A DNA stretch of 64,000 nt from Rhodamnia argentea (taxonomy: Eukaryota; Streptophyta; Magnoliopsida; Myrtales; Myrtaceae): the NCBI RefSeq assembly GCF_020921035.1, contig NC_063154.1, positions 27,475,948 to 27,539,947 of the forward strand. The letters run 5' to 3'. The number at the start of each line of letters is the position of its first letter. Position 1 is the stretch's first letter. The notes below the pieces were generated by a model that saw nothing but the letters and a program-made list of their open reading frames with translations, had not been told where the DNA came from and searched no databases. Position numbers and translations under genes: made by a program. This document shows positions 49,713 to 60,172 of the stretch, piece by piece.

Positions 49713-50626
49713 CTACAATCCAAGAGCCCCAAGAGGGGTCTTGCCCTGCCCAGCCTCAAAGTAAAAGATCAACATGGCCAACATAGCAATCCGGGCGTGC
49801 TTGATCTCGGCCAGCTTCAACCTCTCCAGCTTCTCGACGTCCGGGATGTAGACCCCGTCCTTGATTGTCCCGGCGAGGCCGAGCGGGTCGAAGAACTTGC
49901 CTCCCGGGTAGCCCTGATCGCCTGTGGCGTTGGCGAAGTTCTCGGCGGTCCTAGACCAGGGCGTGGCCCACTCCACCGACTGCGAGTCCGGGTTGAAGAA
50001 GTCGACCCACCGCTTGCTCTCGACCCACCCCATGAGGATGAGCTGAGTCCCGAGGAGGGTGCCGAAGGAGAACGGGGCGATGGCGCCAGGGTCGGCCCCG
50101 GCCTCGAACCATGGGATGCCGCTCCAGGCCTGGCCCGCAAAGATGCCGACCACTGCGACCATGGCCCACCGGCCGTGGATGAGCTCGGCCTCTCGATACC
50201 ACCTGAGGAATGCCGGGTCCTTGCCAAGCCCGAGTGGGTCGAACCCGTAATCACCTGGTAGCCTGCGGTCGATTTATTTTTTCCAAAGTACGAATGTTAG
50301 GCCAAAAACCGTACTCTGAATTATCTAAGAACTAATCTAGGAACTTGTCCTGAACATAAAACACCATCCCTCTCGAGACAAGTACGTGGGGACACTTACG
50401 AGCCGTCGAGCCACTCGGGGTCGATGAAGTTACCGCCGCCCCTGACGCCGGGGACCCAAGACTTCTTGGGCTGAGCCGCCGCGACAACCACCAAGTTCCT
50501 AGAACCGGCGCCGCTCCCCGCCTTGGCCCCGAAGCCGACCGCGCTCAGCAAGGACCGGCTCCGCCTCCCCCCGCACAAGAAGGCCGACCCCAACCCGTTC
50601 ACCACCGCGCCGGAAGTCGCCGCCAT
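49713..50626 (-). CDS. LHCB6: Light-harvesting chlorophyll a/b protein CP24
   Basis: Exons 50626-50400 and 50262-49713 give 777 nt, or 258 aa, the length of Arabidopsis LHCB6. CP24 is a monomeric antenna of photosystem II in the thylakoid; it bridges the inner complex and the M-trimer with CP29. Residues 1 to about 50 are a Ser/Gly/Ala-rich plastid transit peptide. The mature part begins near [20 protein letters not shown]. Helix B motif [12 protein letters not shown] (99-110) carries the Glu and His chlorophyll ligands. [20 protein letters not shown] and [15 protein letters not shown] are LHCB6-typical. The last helix has EIKHARIAM (228-236), and the tail is [12 protein letters not shown]. 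An upstream in-frame ATG (50677) is in the CT-rich leader and unlikely to be used. The intron is 137 bases. Confidence 0.97.
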
Positions 50627-50900
50627 GTCGGCCTCTCTCTCTCTCTGTCTCTCTGTCTCTCTAAAAGTGTGCTTCAAGGTGTAGAGTTGGGGATGTGAGA
50701 CTGAGAGGCGAGAGTGAGGGAGAGAATCTAAATCAACGTTTCTGGAGTGTCCGATCTGGTGAGGAAATCCAGGCGAGTGACACTGGATAGATTACGGACC
50801 AATAGGAACTTGAGCTCCATCCTCTTCCACGTCTTTATGTTGGCCACGTGGACCATTCCTGTGCCTCTATTTCCTTGGGTCTTCTTGGCTCTCTCCTTGT
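50627..50900 (-). promoter_or_regulatory. LHCB6 upstream region with G-box
   Basis: The leader next to the start is CT/GA-rich. A perfect CACGTG lies at 50846-50851, within 'ggccacgtggacca', and a CCAAT word at about 50799-50803. A G-box is common in light-regulated LHC promoters. No clear TATA box was assigned. Confidence 0.45.
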
Positions 50901-50959
50901 TAATCCAAACCTCGTAAAATCTGAAAAAAAAAAAAAAAAAAAAAGCAGCTTTGCAAAGA

Positions 50960-51546
50960 GGGGAAAATTATAAATTTTTTTTCTAAATTTATTATACTTT
51001 AATCAATTCAATCTTAAATTATTTAATTTTTTCAATTTAGTCCTAAACATTTTACATTTATACTAATTGAGTCATAAACTCTTTTTTATTTGTGTCAACT
51101 CAATCCATCCGATCAATTTTTAGCGGCCGACGATGACATGAGCGTTGGCGATGACATTGATAATTTTTAACAATAGTTTAAGAATTTTTGAATTCTTCCT
51201 TTTTTTTTTCTTTTCTTCGGGACCTGCTAGAGGTAGAAGAAAGAAAGAAAGAAAAATAAAAAGAGAAAGAAAATAAAAAAAATAGAAAAATGAAAAATAA
51301 TTCAAAAATGTATCAATATATTATCAAAAGATTATCCACGTCAGCGACCGGTGTCCACGTCATCATCGGCTAGCCAAAGTTGGCACAAATGCAAGAGGTT
51401 TAGAACTGAATTGGCAAAAAAAAAAAGTTTAGAACTAAATTGGTACAAATGTAAAATGTTTAGGATTGAATTGACCAAATTAAAAGGTTTAGAATTGAAT
51501 TAGCAAAAATGCAATACATTTAGGGCTTACTTTTGATAATTTTCCC
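50960..51546. mobile_element. Fold-back element, family A, copy 3
   Basis: The left arm 'ggggaaaattataaattttt' ... 'tagtcctaaacattttacat' is inverted at the right end as 'gcaatacatttagggcttac' ... 'tttgataattttcccta'. The core contains 'gacgatgacatgagcg' and 'atccacgtcagcgaccgg'. This is the clearest copy of the family. Confidence 0.7.
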
Positions 51547-52012
51547 TATAAAGAGTATCCACGTGAATCTACCAAAATTCCCAACTTTGAGGGATAAAAA
51601 ATCAACATATCGATTCCAATCACCTCACCCTTTGCCATTTCTTGGATTATGTACTACCATATGGCTATATTTGATGAACCAAACAACTTATATCCTGTCG
51701 GATATTTTAAAAAATATTTGGTGTAGCACTTGATCTGAATATAACCAGGATCAAGAAATTTCACATAAGGAATGGGATTAGGGGGGAATAGGATATTCCC
51801 TATCTAGAAAGAAACAAAAAACAAAACATTGAGAAAAGAAGTAAATAGAAACAAGAGAAAGAGCAACATGGTGGCCGTGGCCGCCACCTTGATGGTGGTT
51901 GCTGCCCTGGATCTAAGCTCAACGTGGTGGTCGTGGCTGTTATCACCATGGCCTGTAAGACGTCGCATGTTGGATAGCATATAACGGCTTCCATGTTATA
52001 CTTCGGATGTTC
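51547..52012. other. Intergenic DNA
   Basis: No gene was recognised. A short GC-rich patch ('ggtggccgtggccgccacct', 51870-51960) sits in AT-rich sequence. Confidence 0.4.
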
Positions 52013-52014
52013 GG

Positions 52015-52312
52015 GGCGCGCATGGCAACACTTTTGCTCTAAAAATCAACTTCCTGGAAAAAGTTGATTTTTCTACTTCTATTTTTGAGTAGAAGTTGAT
52101 TTTTTTACTTTTGGAGGGTAGCAATTTTTTTTTAAACTTCTTCAAGTGGCTCTAAAACTACTTCCGAGCGAAAAAATTATCCCGAAGTAGAAAAATGAAG
52201 TTGTGTAAGCAAACGGATTTTTGTTCCATAAGTTACGTTACTAAATGGATTTGTGCTTCAGAAGTTCTTTTGAAGCAGAAATTCTACTTCAGAAGTGTTG
52301 TCATGCGTGCCC
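52015..52312. mobile_element. MITE, family E, copy 1
   Basis: The left terminus 'gggcgcgcatggcaacactt' is the near-perfect reverse complement of the right terminus 'aagtgttgtcatgcgtgccc'. The interior is dominated by 'agaagttgatttttctactt' motifs. A second copy is nested at 53609-54183. Confidence 0.75.
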
Positions 52313-53261
52313 TAATATCAATCGGTGTACAAGATATCGGAATCTCATCATAATTCTAATCAATCCGACTTTATCTTATTCGACACAAAAAGTCTAGATG
52401 ACGAAACGCAACCTATGTGTCATTGATATATTATCCATCCAAAAGAAACCAAAATACGTATTGAGACCCTTTATGTTGCGACTAATTCTCTCCCTCAACT
52501 ATGATTTGATGTGAGAAGATTATGTCGCCATGACGAAAGATAAATCAGATTTCTTTGATTGGTTTTTGGCAGTGCTAGTTCTCTAAAGGGCTTGAGACAT
52601 TTGGACTGAAGACAACATAAAATTTATTTTATACAAGAAAGCATATTGACCAAAATATAAATTCACTCAAAATGATAGAAGTATCAAATAATTATTATGT
52701 GGTGTATTAGCGAGTAACTCTAGAGAGTTATGGCGTCCGTTACTTTATTTTAACACTAGCCAATATCTAGGTGAACGTACCAAGAGTCTCTCCATCGTGT
52801 GCCTCTATATGTGTCATTTATATTATCCATATGAAAACAAGCTAGATACGTAACAAGATCATGTATAATGCGATTAATTTCTCTCCCGCGACTACGCTTT
52901 AATGCAAGGAAATTAAGTTGCTTCGCTGAAAAAGAAGTGAGGTCCCTTCGAATGCCTTTTTTTTTTTTTTTTTTTGGGGAGGGGTGGCGATGCCAGTTCC
53001 CTAAAGGGTTCGGGAGAACTCGAGCGAATACAATTGAAAAATGGACCGTATGAGAAAGCATATTCACAGAAAGAGAAGATTTGATCGAAATAATAGAACG
53101 GTAAAAACGTTAAAAATTTGTTTTCGTAACACATTAATTATTTTATTGTCAATTACAATTATTTCAAAGTTGATTTCAAATTACTGAACTTCATTTTTTT
53201 TTGTCCCAAAAAAAATCACTTTTTGGTATTAAAAAAATAGCTTATGAATATGTTTAAAAAA
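52313..53261. other. Intergenic DNA
   Basis: No gene was recognised. Two stretches (about 52395-52700 and 52760-53130) look like diverged direct copies of one another: 'atgtgtcattgatatattat' / 'atgtgtcatttatattatcc', then 'gctagttctctaaagggctt' / 'gccagttccctaaagggttc', then 'agaaagcatattgacc' / 'agaaagcatattcaca'. This is an old tandem duplication of non-coding DNA. Confidence 0.5.
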
Positions 53262-53608
53262 GGGGAAATTTTCAAAAAAGGCCTCAAATACTTTTATTTT
53301 CTCAAATAATGGACTGAAGTGAACCTTGTTTCAATTAAATGCCTAAAGTGCATTTTTTGTTTTAAAAAAGGGCCTCAGTAGGGTTATATTCGTCCTTTTA
53401 CATTTATGATTTTTTTTCCATTTTCCTATTTCCATTTTTTTCTTTTCCCTTGGTTTTTTCTCGACCCCTCGCGGACGGTTGTGGGCTGGGGAGCAACTAA
53501 ACCAATCAAGACTAGAATAATAATACATTACAAAAGAAAAGAGAGCTAGCTAAGCACAAGCTTCTCCTATGGGAGCCACAGAGAACGGGGCATGGAGATT
53601 CCGCGGCT

Positions 53609-54183
53609 TAGGGTGCGCATGATAACATTTCTCTTCGAGAAATCAACTTTTGATCAGAAGTTGATTTCTCTACTTTTTCTCAAAAGTAGAAGTTGATTTT
53701 TCTACTTCTACTCCATATTAACCTTCGATAAGAAAAATTCGTTTGGTAATGGTTGAAAATTTCTACTTTTGAAACATTATTAATAAAAGGACAAAGACAA
53801 CAAGCGGTTGGCGGCGGTCGTTGGGCGGTGGCGGTTGGTGGTCGGCGATGGTCGGCGGCAGAGGTGGCGGTTGGCGGCGGTGGGTGGGCGGTGGTCGCGG
53901 CGGCTGTGGTCGGCGGGCGACGGTCATAGCAACGGTGGTCGACAGAGGCGAGTATGGTCCAAGAAGTGATTTTGGAGCCGAGAAGTTAAAATTTTTTACT
54001 TCTCAAAATTGACCAAAAATCCTATCAGAAGTGAAATTTTTTACCATAAGTGAAAAATCATATCATAAGTCAATTTTTTTACTAAATAGATTTCTACTTC
54101 GATCGGATTTTTATCAAACGCATTTCTCTGTCGGATGGGCTCCGTGCAGAGAAATGAAATTTCTAAAGTGATTTCATGCGGGC
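53609..54183. mobile_element. MITE, family E, copy 2, nested
   Basis: Ends 'gggtgcgcatgataacattt' and 'gtgatttcatgcgggccc' are inverted relative to each other and match copy 1 at 52015. The element is flanked on both sides by TTA, fitting the 3-bp TTA/TAA target duplication of PIF/Harbinger-type MITEs. The interior has the same 'agaagttgattt' words plus a GGCGG-rich tract at 53805-53945. Confidence 0.7.
53805..53945. repeat. GGCGGT-rich tract
   Basis: Irregular repeats of ggcggtng / ggtcggcg lie inside the nested MITE, strongly G-biased on the plus strand. A comparable tract lies inside the MITE at 57328-57955 (57540-57700). Confidence 0.6.
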
Positions 54184-55458
54184 CCTTAAAGATTAAAGTA
54201 CCTATTCTTTGGCGCGTCCCTCCTCTCCCCGCCGATCGGCTTCTTCTTCTTTGGCGGGTGGGGGATAGATGACGGGCAGCGGAATTCTGCACTCCTCGTG
54301 CTTGGGCGTCTCGCAACCTTCCTCCTCTAAAAACAGAGGACTTCACTGCGGTGACGAAGAATAACAAGATTTTAAAAACGCAGCTCGAAATCTTCGGGGG
54401 AGGTGCGGCTTCTGCGAATTGAATCGTGGACTGATGGTGGGTGATGGGTGACAGCTAAGTGGAGCTTCCGGATGGCTGACATGGTAGGGCGAAGACTTGG
54501 CCCGTGTTGCCTTTGCGCCTTCATCGCCATTCTCAGGTCGTTCCTACGAGAGTCGATGAAATGCGGGAGCGAGAGACAGAGATGTCGAGGATAGATAGAA
54601 GCGAGATTTGTGAATTGCGAGAGGAGAGGGAAGGAGGGAGATGAGCGTCATCGATCGGCACCGCTGATATAGAAGTTAAGCATGTATCTGTGGTGGTTGG
54701 GAGAGAGAATGTTTGTCGGTCGCCAGATTGGGCGAGAGCGGTGAGGGCTCCCTCGTCGGTGGCCACAAGGCCGGCCCTCGCACTTGCCGGGCGAGGCGAG
54801 ACCTCGCGGTCGCCCGTGAGGCCAGCCCTCGCCTGTGGCCGGTGAGGCGCCTAACCCACGGTAGCCGGCAAGGAGAAGAGAAAATAAGGAAAAAGGAAAA
54901 AAAAAGGAAATAAACCAGAAAATGTAAAAAGATCAAAATATCTCCGATCAAACCCTTATTTGAAACAAAGAGGATATTTTAGGTTCTTATTTAAAATAAA
55001 GTTCACTTGAAGCCTTTAATCGAGAAAATGAGGGCACTTAGGGTTCTTTTTTGAAATTTTCCCAAAAAAAACTAGACAAAAGGAAATAATAACTATTTTC
55101 TTTTTCTCAACCAACCCACGAGGTCTCAAAATTAAATTCTGAATACATGGAGGGGGGGGTTAGAGCAGTTTATTGCAAAAAGAGTGGGGTCCAAGTAATT
55201 AGTAATTTGAGCAACCGAAGGGGTGCCGAAGTAATTAATGAAAATGCGCGGGGGTGCCTTTGTAATTTGATCAAAATTCGAGGGAGGCCAGAGTAATTCA
55301 TTCAGAAAAATTCATTTTGGTCGTTCGGATTGGGTTAAGAGAGAAGGCACCGGCAGGCTCGCATGGACCCTCAAGAGGGGCCATGGCCGTTGCATTGTTG
55401 CTGTGCTGGGCCCCTTCGATTTAGTAGCCTGGACCATAACACATTCTAAATGACCCGA

Positions 55459-55908
55459 GAAACCAAACTTTCGGCTCGACCAATCTCCATCGATGCACTT
55501 AAATCGTTCCGGTCCACATTCATTAATCACATTAAGTCGATCGATCGAGATCAAATGCTTGACCACGCAATCAACCCCCCTCAGGGATCAAACTTTATTT
55601 AGCCGGTCCTTGACCAAATCCAATACCCTCTAACTTCTTCGATCGTGATTCCGAGCTCGTTTTTACCCAAAACCCTCACCAACCCCAGGAAACCAAACTT
55701 TCAGCTCGACCAATCTCCATCGATGCACGTAAATTGTTCCGGTCCACATTCATTAATCACATTAAGTCGATCGATCGAGATCAAATGCTTGACCACGCAA
55801 TCGACCCCCCTCGGGGATCAAACTTTGTTTAGCCCGTCCTTGACCAAATCCAATACCCTCTAATTTCTTCGATCGTGATTCCGAGATCGTTTTTACCCTA
55901 AATCCCTT
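55459..55908. repeat. 230-bp tandem duplication
   Basis: The segment from 'gaaaccaaactttcggctcg' (55459) through 'cgtttttaccc' recurs 230 bases later (55689 onward) with few differences. A third, shorter and more diverged copy lies at about 56393-56480 ('gaccataacac', 'ctcggctcgaccaatt'). No protein is recognised in any frame. Confidence 0.85.
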
Positions 55909-57325
55909 GGCGAGATCGCCAGAAGCCAAAGTTTAAGGTATAAAAAAACAGAAAAAAGAGTTCAATCCTCAGAATTGGTTTACTTGGTAGGATGCTAGGG
56001 GTTTCCATCTTGCGAAATAGAAATCACTCCTTCAAATAATATCAATTTCATGCAAACTGATTTGGGTAAGGACGACCTGCACGCATTAATATTCTAAAGT
56101 CGACCGGTTCATGAGATCTGCCGAGTGTCTTAGTCTCTCGACGACGACTTTTGAAACTTTCCTGAACAATCTCGAGGTAGCAAGAGCAGGACCTACTCAA
56201 ACATACGATTCTTCAAACATGCAATTAGCTCGTCATTTACCAACGACTCTCATTAAATTGCAATTTTCCGCAGTTTCCAACGGCACATGAGAACTGAGCT
56301 CAAGTTGTCCGCCAACAACTATCAATCTCCCACGCACCTGTCGCCCAGCCCAAAACTTTTGCAAGCCGTAGGCCAACCCCGTGGACCATAACACGTCTTA
56401 AATGATCCCAAAGTCTCGGCTCGACCAATTCCATCGATACACATGTCAATCGTCCCGGTTCACATTCATAAATTCATAATAACATGGGTAGAGTCTCAAA
56501 TTACTTTACATAGGAGACCCTGGAGTTTAAATACGACGAGCGACCGCTCAACAATGCAATTAGAGCTTAATTTATTTTTTTAGCCCGTGAGTTTGTGCTT
56601 GCGCGTAGGTTCACACACATCCTAGTGACCAAACGGTCCATCGGATTCAGAGCCGGCATGCGGGGTTCGGGACTTGGGGAACTTTCACCTTAGGAAGCAG
56701 AGATCGCCCGTTTCAAATCCTACCAATAACCTAGCAATCGCCTTGAAACGCCATCAAAACGGATCGCTCCCCCGATCCCACAAGACCCACACAAAACACC
56801 TAATTCTTAACACAATGTCGCAAGAAGTCACTTCATCATTTACCAACGACTCTCGTCCGAATGCGTCCCCACACACACACCCCTCAAAACACACTTTCGA
56901 TTTGTCTTTACTGGTGCAGACACGACACGACACGACATTCGCCGGAACGCCCACGCGAAGACTTTAGATGTTTGTCTTTGTGAGGTTCATGCGGACGTGA
57001 TGTGATCTGATTGTTGAAACGTCATTTGTCACGGAGTCAACCAAAGTCTGCTTGCTCTTTCCATGGCTAAAACGCAACCAGCTTCTAGAACTACGTTCAC
57101 TCGTTCATCCACTAGGCGACACTCATTAGGAAAGTGCAATTAAGTAAATTATGTTTAGAAAACGGGATTATTCTGATCGTGAAGGATCTTTCCTTCTTTC
57201 TTTATGAAAGGCCATGTTAAAGAGTGTACTCGAAACATTAGCTAAAATAATTGTGCATGACATTAGGATAATCAATAATACATTGGAAGGTATAAAAGTG
57301 TTCTTAATCGATTGCTTGGGGCCTA
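55909..57325. other. Unassigned low-copy-like DNA
   Basis: It is less AT-rich than its neighbours, with a third partial copy of the 230-bp unit and a repeated phrase 'catttaccaacgactctc' at about 56235 and 56838. Reading frames here (for example 56674-56967) show no family features. I cannot assign it. Confidence 0.35.
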
Positions 57326-57327
57326 TT

Positions 57328-57955
57328 TGGTAATAATTCTGTTCTGGGGAACAGTTTTTTTTTTTTGTGTAGAAATAAATTTGTTTATTCTATTCTCGTT
57401 AACGGTTTCCGAGCAAAAGAACGTGTTTGGTAACCACACAAAATTCATACTCCTGAATTAGAAAAAAGAACAAAAACGAGTTTTGTACGACCCTAAAAAA
57501 ATTACGTTCTCAATTTTTTTATTTAAATATAAAAATTTGACTGGAGGTGGCGGGGATTGGTGGTGGTGGAGACCGGAGGCAGCATTCGGTGATCGGCGAA
57601 GGCGGTGGAGACAACGGTGACGACAATCGGCGACCGACGGCCGTGGCGGCGACGATTAGCGACCGACGGCCGTGGTGAGGACCGGCGGTGAATTTGCGGC
57701 CGTAAAAAACGAGCACTCGGTTACTCCGAGTTTATTTTTTAAAAATGACTCTCTCCGGGTGAGGTCGTTTCTTGAAACTGTTCCCGAGAACAAAAGAGCA
57801 ACTTTTTTTTTTTTTTTGATTTCCAGTTTCTGTTCCAAATTTGTTCCCGCAAGTAGGAAGTTTACCAAACAGATTCCTGTGCTCTTTCTGTTCTCGAGAA
57901 CAAAAGAAGGAGAATCAAAGAATCCGGATTATTACCGAACATGCCCTCTTTTAGT
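57328..57955. mobile_element. MITE, family F, with G-rich core
   Basis: The left end 'ggggcctatttggtaataat' and the right end 'attattaccgaacatgccc' are inverted repeats. Inner words ('ctgttctggggaacag' / 'ctgttctcgagaacaaaag') continue the symmetry. The centre (57540-57700) is ggcgg/gacgg-rich. Confidence 0.65.
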
Positions 57956-58759
57956 GTGCTGGTTAACAAATTCCTCCTCCTTCTTCTGTTTTTTTTTTTT
58001 TTTTTGGGCAAGGATTATTTAATAGGGTGAACGTGTGAATCGGGTGGCAAGTCGATGAAAGGGAGAGCGGCGTTTTTGTTTTAGCGATAAATGACAATTT
58101 CAGCTCAACACATGTACTGGTGACAGCTCCGTTCAACCACATACCCTCCCCTCCTCCTCTTCTTCTTATTTTATTTTATTTTTTTTTTTATTGCTGCTTA
58201 TTTTTTTTAATTTTTATTTTTATGCCGATGTCATTTAACGTATCTTAGGACAAAAAAATTTAACACCATTGCAAACGTAAGAAAGGGACTACAGATCAAA
58301 AGGACTTCCAAATGGATCGTACACCTTTGTACGCGGGGGGTGCTACGTTGGCAACGATCCAAGATCGACCGGAAAGCAATCTTCCGGAGGCACTTCCAAT
58401 AAGAATTTAAAGTGTCGGGACAAGGCGATTTGAGGGATTTTTTTTTTTTGGTTTCCCTTTCGGGAAAATCCCCTTCTAACGTGGCGAATTGCGACGATCG
58501 ATTCTTTTTTTTCAGGATATTCAAGAGCCAAATAGGGCGAAAAAGGGACGTTGAACCGGAACTTAGAGCAGAGTACCCTGGCCATCTTCATTACTTTCCA
58601 CTAGAAAGTCCTGCTGTGTCTATGATAAGCGTGAGGCGAACAGAATGGAACATTCGATCAGGACTAATTGCTTGTTGAAAAAGAGTTCTGGCTTCCCCTG
58701 TGTATAAAAAAGAGTTGCAGTATAAAAAATGAATAAGTTAGCATTACATAACAAGGATT
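57956..58759. other. Intergenic DNA
   Basis: Poly-T runs (57988-58005, 58180-58210, 58440-58450) are interspersed with unassigned sequence. No gene was recognised. Confidence 0.35.
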
Positions 58760-59105
58760 CACACTCCAAAAAGCCTCAAATTATGTTTATTGTGACACGA
58801 ATACCTCAAATTTTTTTTTTGTCATTGAAGACCCTAAACATTGTGACACAAATACACCAAATTTTTTGCTGTCATAAAAAATTTCAAATTTAAACTAGTG
58901 TGACAAATATACCTCGGATGTAACTGTGATAGAGGTTACATATGTTAAACGCGTATAGTTTGGGGTTTTTTCTCCACACAAAAATAGTTGGGGATATTTG
59001 TGACACGGTGTACAAATTTTGGATTTTAATGGCGGCATAAAAAGAAAAGTTGAAAGTATTCCTATGACAATGGACATAATTTGAGATTTTTTTGTAGTAT
59101 TTGCC
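58760..59105. repeat. Fold-back repeat with 'tgtgacaca...cctcaaat' units
   Basis: Repeats of 'ttgtgacacgaatacctcaa' type on the left are mirrored by 'atttgtgacacggtgtacaa' and 'cataatttgagattttt' on the right. Similar words occur at 408-665. Confidence 0.45.
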
Positions 59106-59137
59106 AAAAAGAAAAACAAAGCAAGACCAAAATCTTA

Positions 59138-59839
59138 GGAAAAATTTCAATTAAGGGTCCTAAGTATCTTCATTTTTCTCAAATAAGAGCATGGAATGGT
59201 TATTATTTGAAATAAGGGGTCTAAAGTACTTTTCTTGTTTAAAAGAAGGGTCTAAAGTGATTATGCCCGTTTCAAATAAGGGTTTCATCTCATCGGCCGA
59301 TCAATGACATTTTAGTTAAAAAACAATTTTAATTCAATTTTTAGTTAAATTAAATTAAAAAAATTAAAATTAAAATACAAAAAAAAAGGAAACACAAGCT
59401 ACGGTTGCCGTTGAGGTCACCGACTAGTGGCGAGGGCCAACAAACCCTTCCCCTCCCCCCTCGCCCTCTCGTGGGGTTAGACCAAGGGTTGACAACCCTT
59501 GCCCAGATTTGGGAGAGGGTGGCGGTCCTGTCCCGGGGACCCCGACGGCAAACGTCTATGAGGAGGCGTCCCACCTATGTTTATATATTTTTTATTTTTT
59601 AAAAAAAATTTAGAAAATAGAAAGAGGAATAAATAAAAAAATTTCAAAAAAATTTAACAAAGTAAATGACGAAATGCCCCTATGCAACTTGTGAGAGGTC
59701 TTTTTTTGAGAATGATACGATCACTTTGGATCCTTATTTAAAATAATATATAAATTTAAATATTTATTTTAAATAAAGTTCACTTTCGATTTTTATTTGA
59801 GAAGATAAGGACAATTCGGGCCCTTATACGGAATTTTCA
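59138..59839. mobile_element. Fold-back element, family C, copy 3
   Basis: The left arm has 'aaaaatttcaattaagggtc', 'ttctcaaataagagcatgg' and 'aagaagggtctaaagtg'. The right arm has 'ttatttgagaagataaggac' and 'cccttatacggaattttc'. The core 59400-59560 is GC-rich ('accgactagtggcgagggcc'). Confidence 0.6.
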
Positions 59840-60009
59840 CAAACCTCACATGCGATTCAAATAAAAGAAAAGAAAAACACGAAACAAATACGCGAGAGGG
59901 AGAGCACAGACACGGGTAACACACAGATGATGACGTGCGTAAAAGTGACGTGCGGCTTGTTTAAGAATCCCCCCCTGCAAATCATCATTACTCGCTTTAT
60001 TATCAATGC

Positions 60010-60172
60010 GATTAGTTTTCCCTCTGTTCCACCCCCCACAAATCTCTCTCTCTCTCTCTCTTTGATGATGATGATGGTGATACTGAGCTCGTTCGTGCGT
60101 GTCCGCGGTAGGTGAATTCCGTTCAAATCCACCGATTCCACTCTGATCGTCTCCTTCTCCGTCGCTCTACAG
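60010..60172 (+). other. F-box/kelch gene 5'UTR exon (approximate)
   Basis: It has a CT-repeat leader (60046-60062) and a donor CTACAG|gtacct at 60172/60173. A likely acceptor ccatgcag is at 60926-60928, giving a leader intron of about 755 bases. The start is an estimate. Confidence 0.45.

Larger units (their letters stand above)
46553..50626. repeat. Tandem duplication unit, copy B (dead kinase + LHCB6)
   Basis: Second copy of the unit described for 41167-46350, in the same orientation. Here the kinase is broken and LHCB6 is intact, the opposite of copy A. Confidence 0.85.
53262..55063. mobile_element. Large fold-back element, family C, copy 2 (1.8 kb)
   Basis: The left arm begins 'ggggaaattttcaaaaaagg' with 'tcaaatacttttattttctc'. 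The right arm ends 'gggttcttttttgaaatttt' plus 'ccc', with 'gtttcttatttaaaataaag'-like words before it; the arms are about 130 bases and inverted. The core includes a nested MITE (53609-54183) and a GC-rich island (54690-54860). Relatives are at 15762-16372 and 59138-59839. No transposase frame is seen. Confidence 0.65.

Noticed and set aside
49605-50261. Long plus-strand open frame opposite LHCB6
   Set aside because: It is an exact antisense shadow of LHCB6 exon 2, which is GC-rich at third positions and so lacks stops on the other strand.
56674-56967. 97-aa plus-strand frame in unassigned DNA
   Set aside because: It has a His/Thr/Ser-rich random-looking composition, no domain, and overlaps an antisense frame of similar length.
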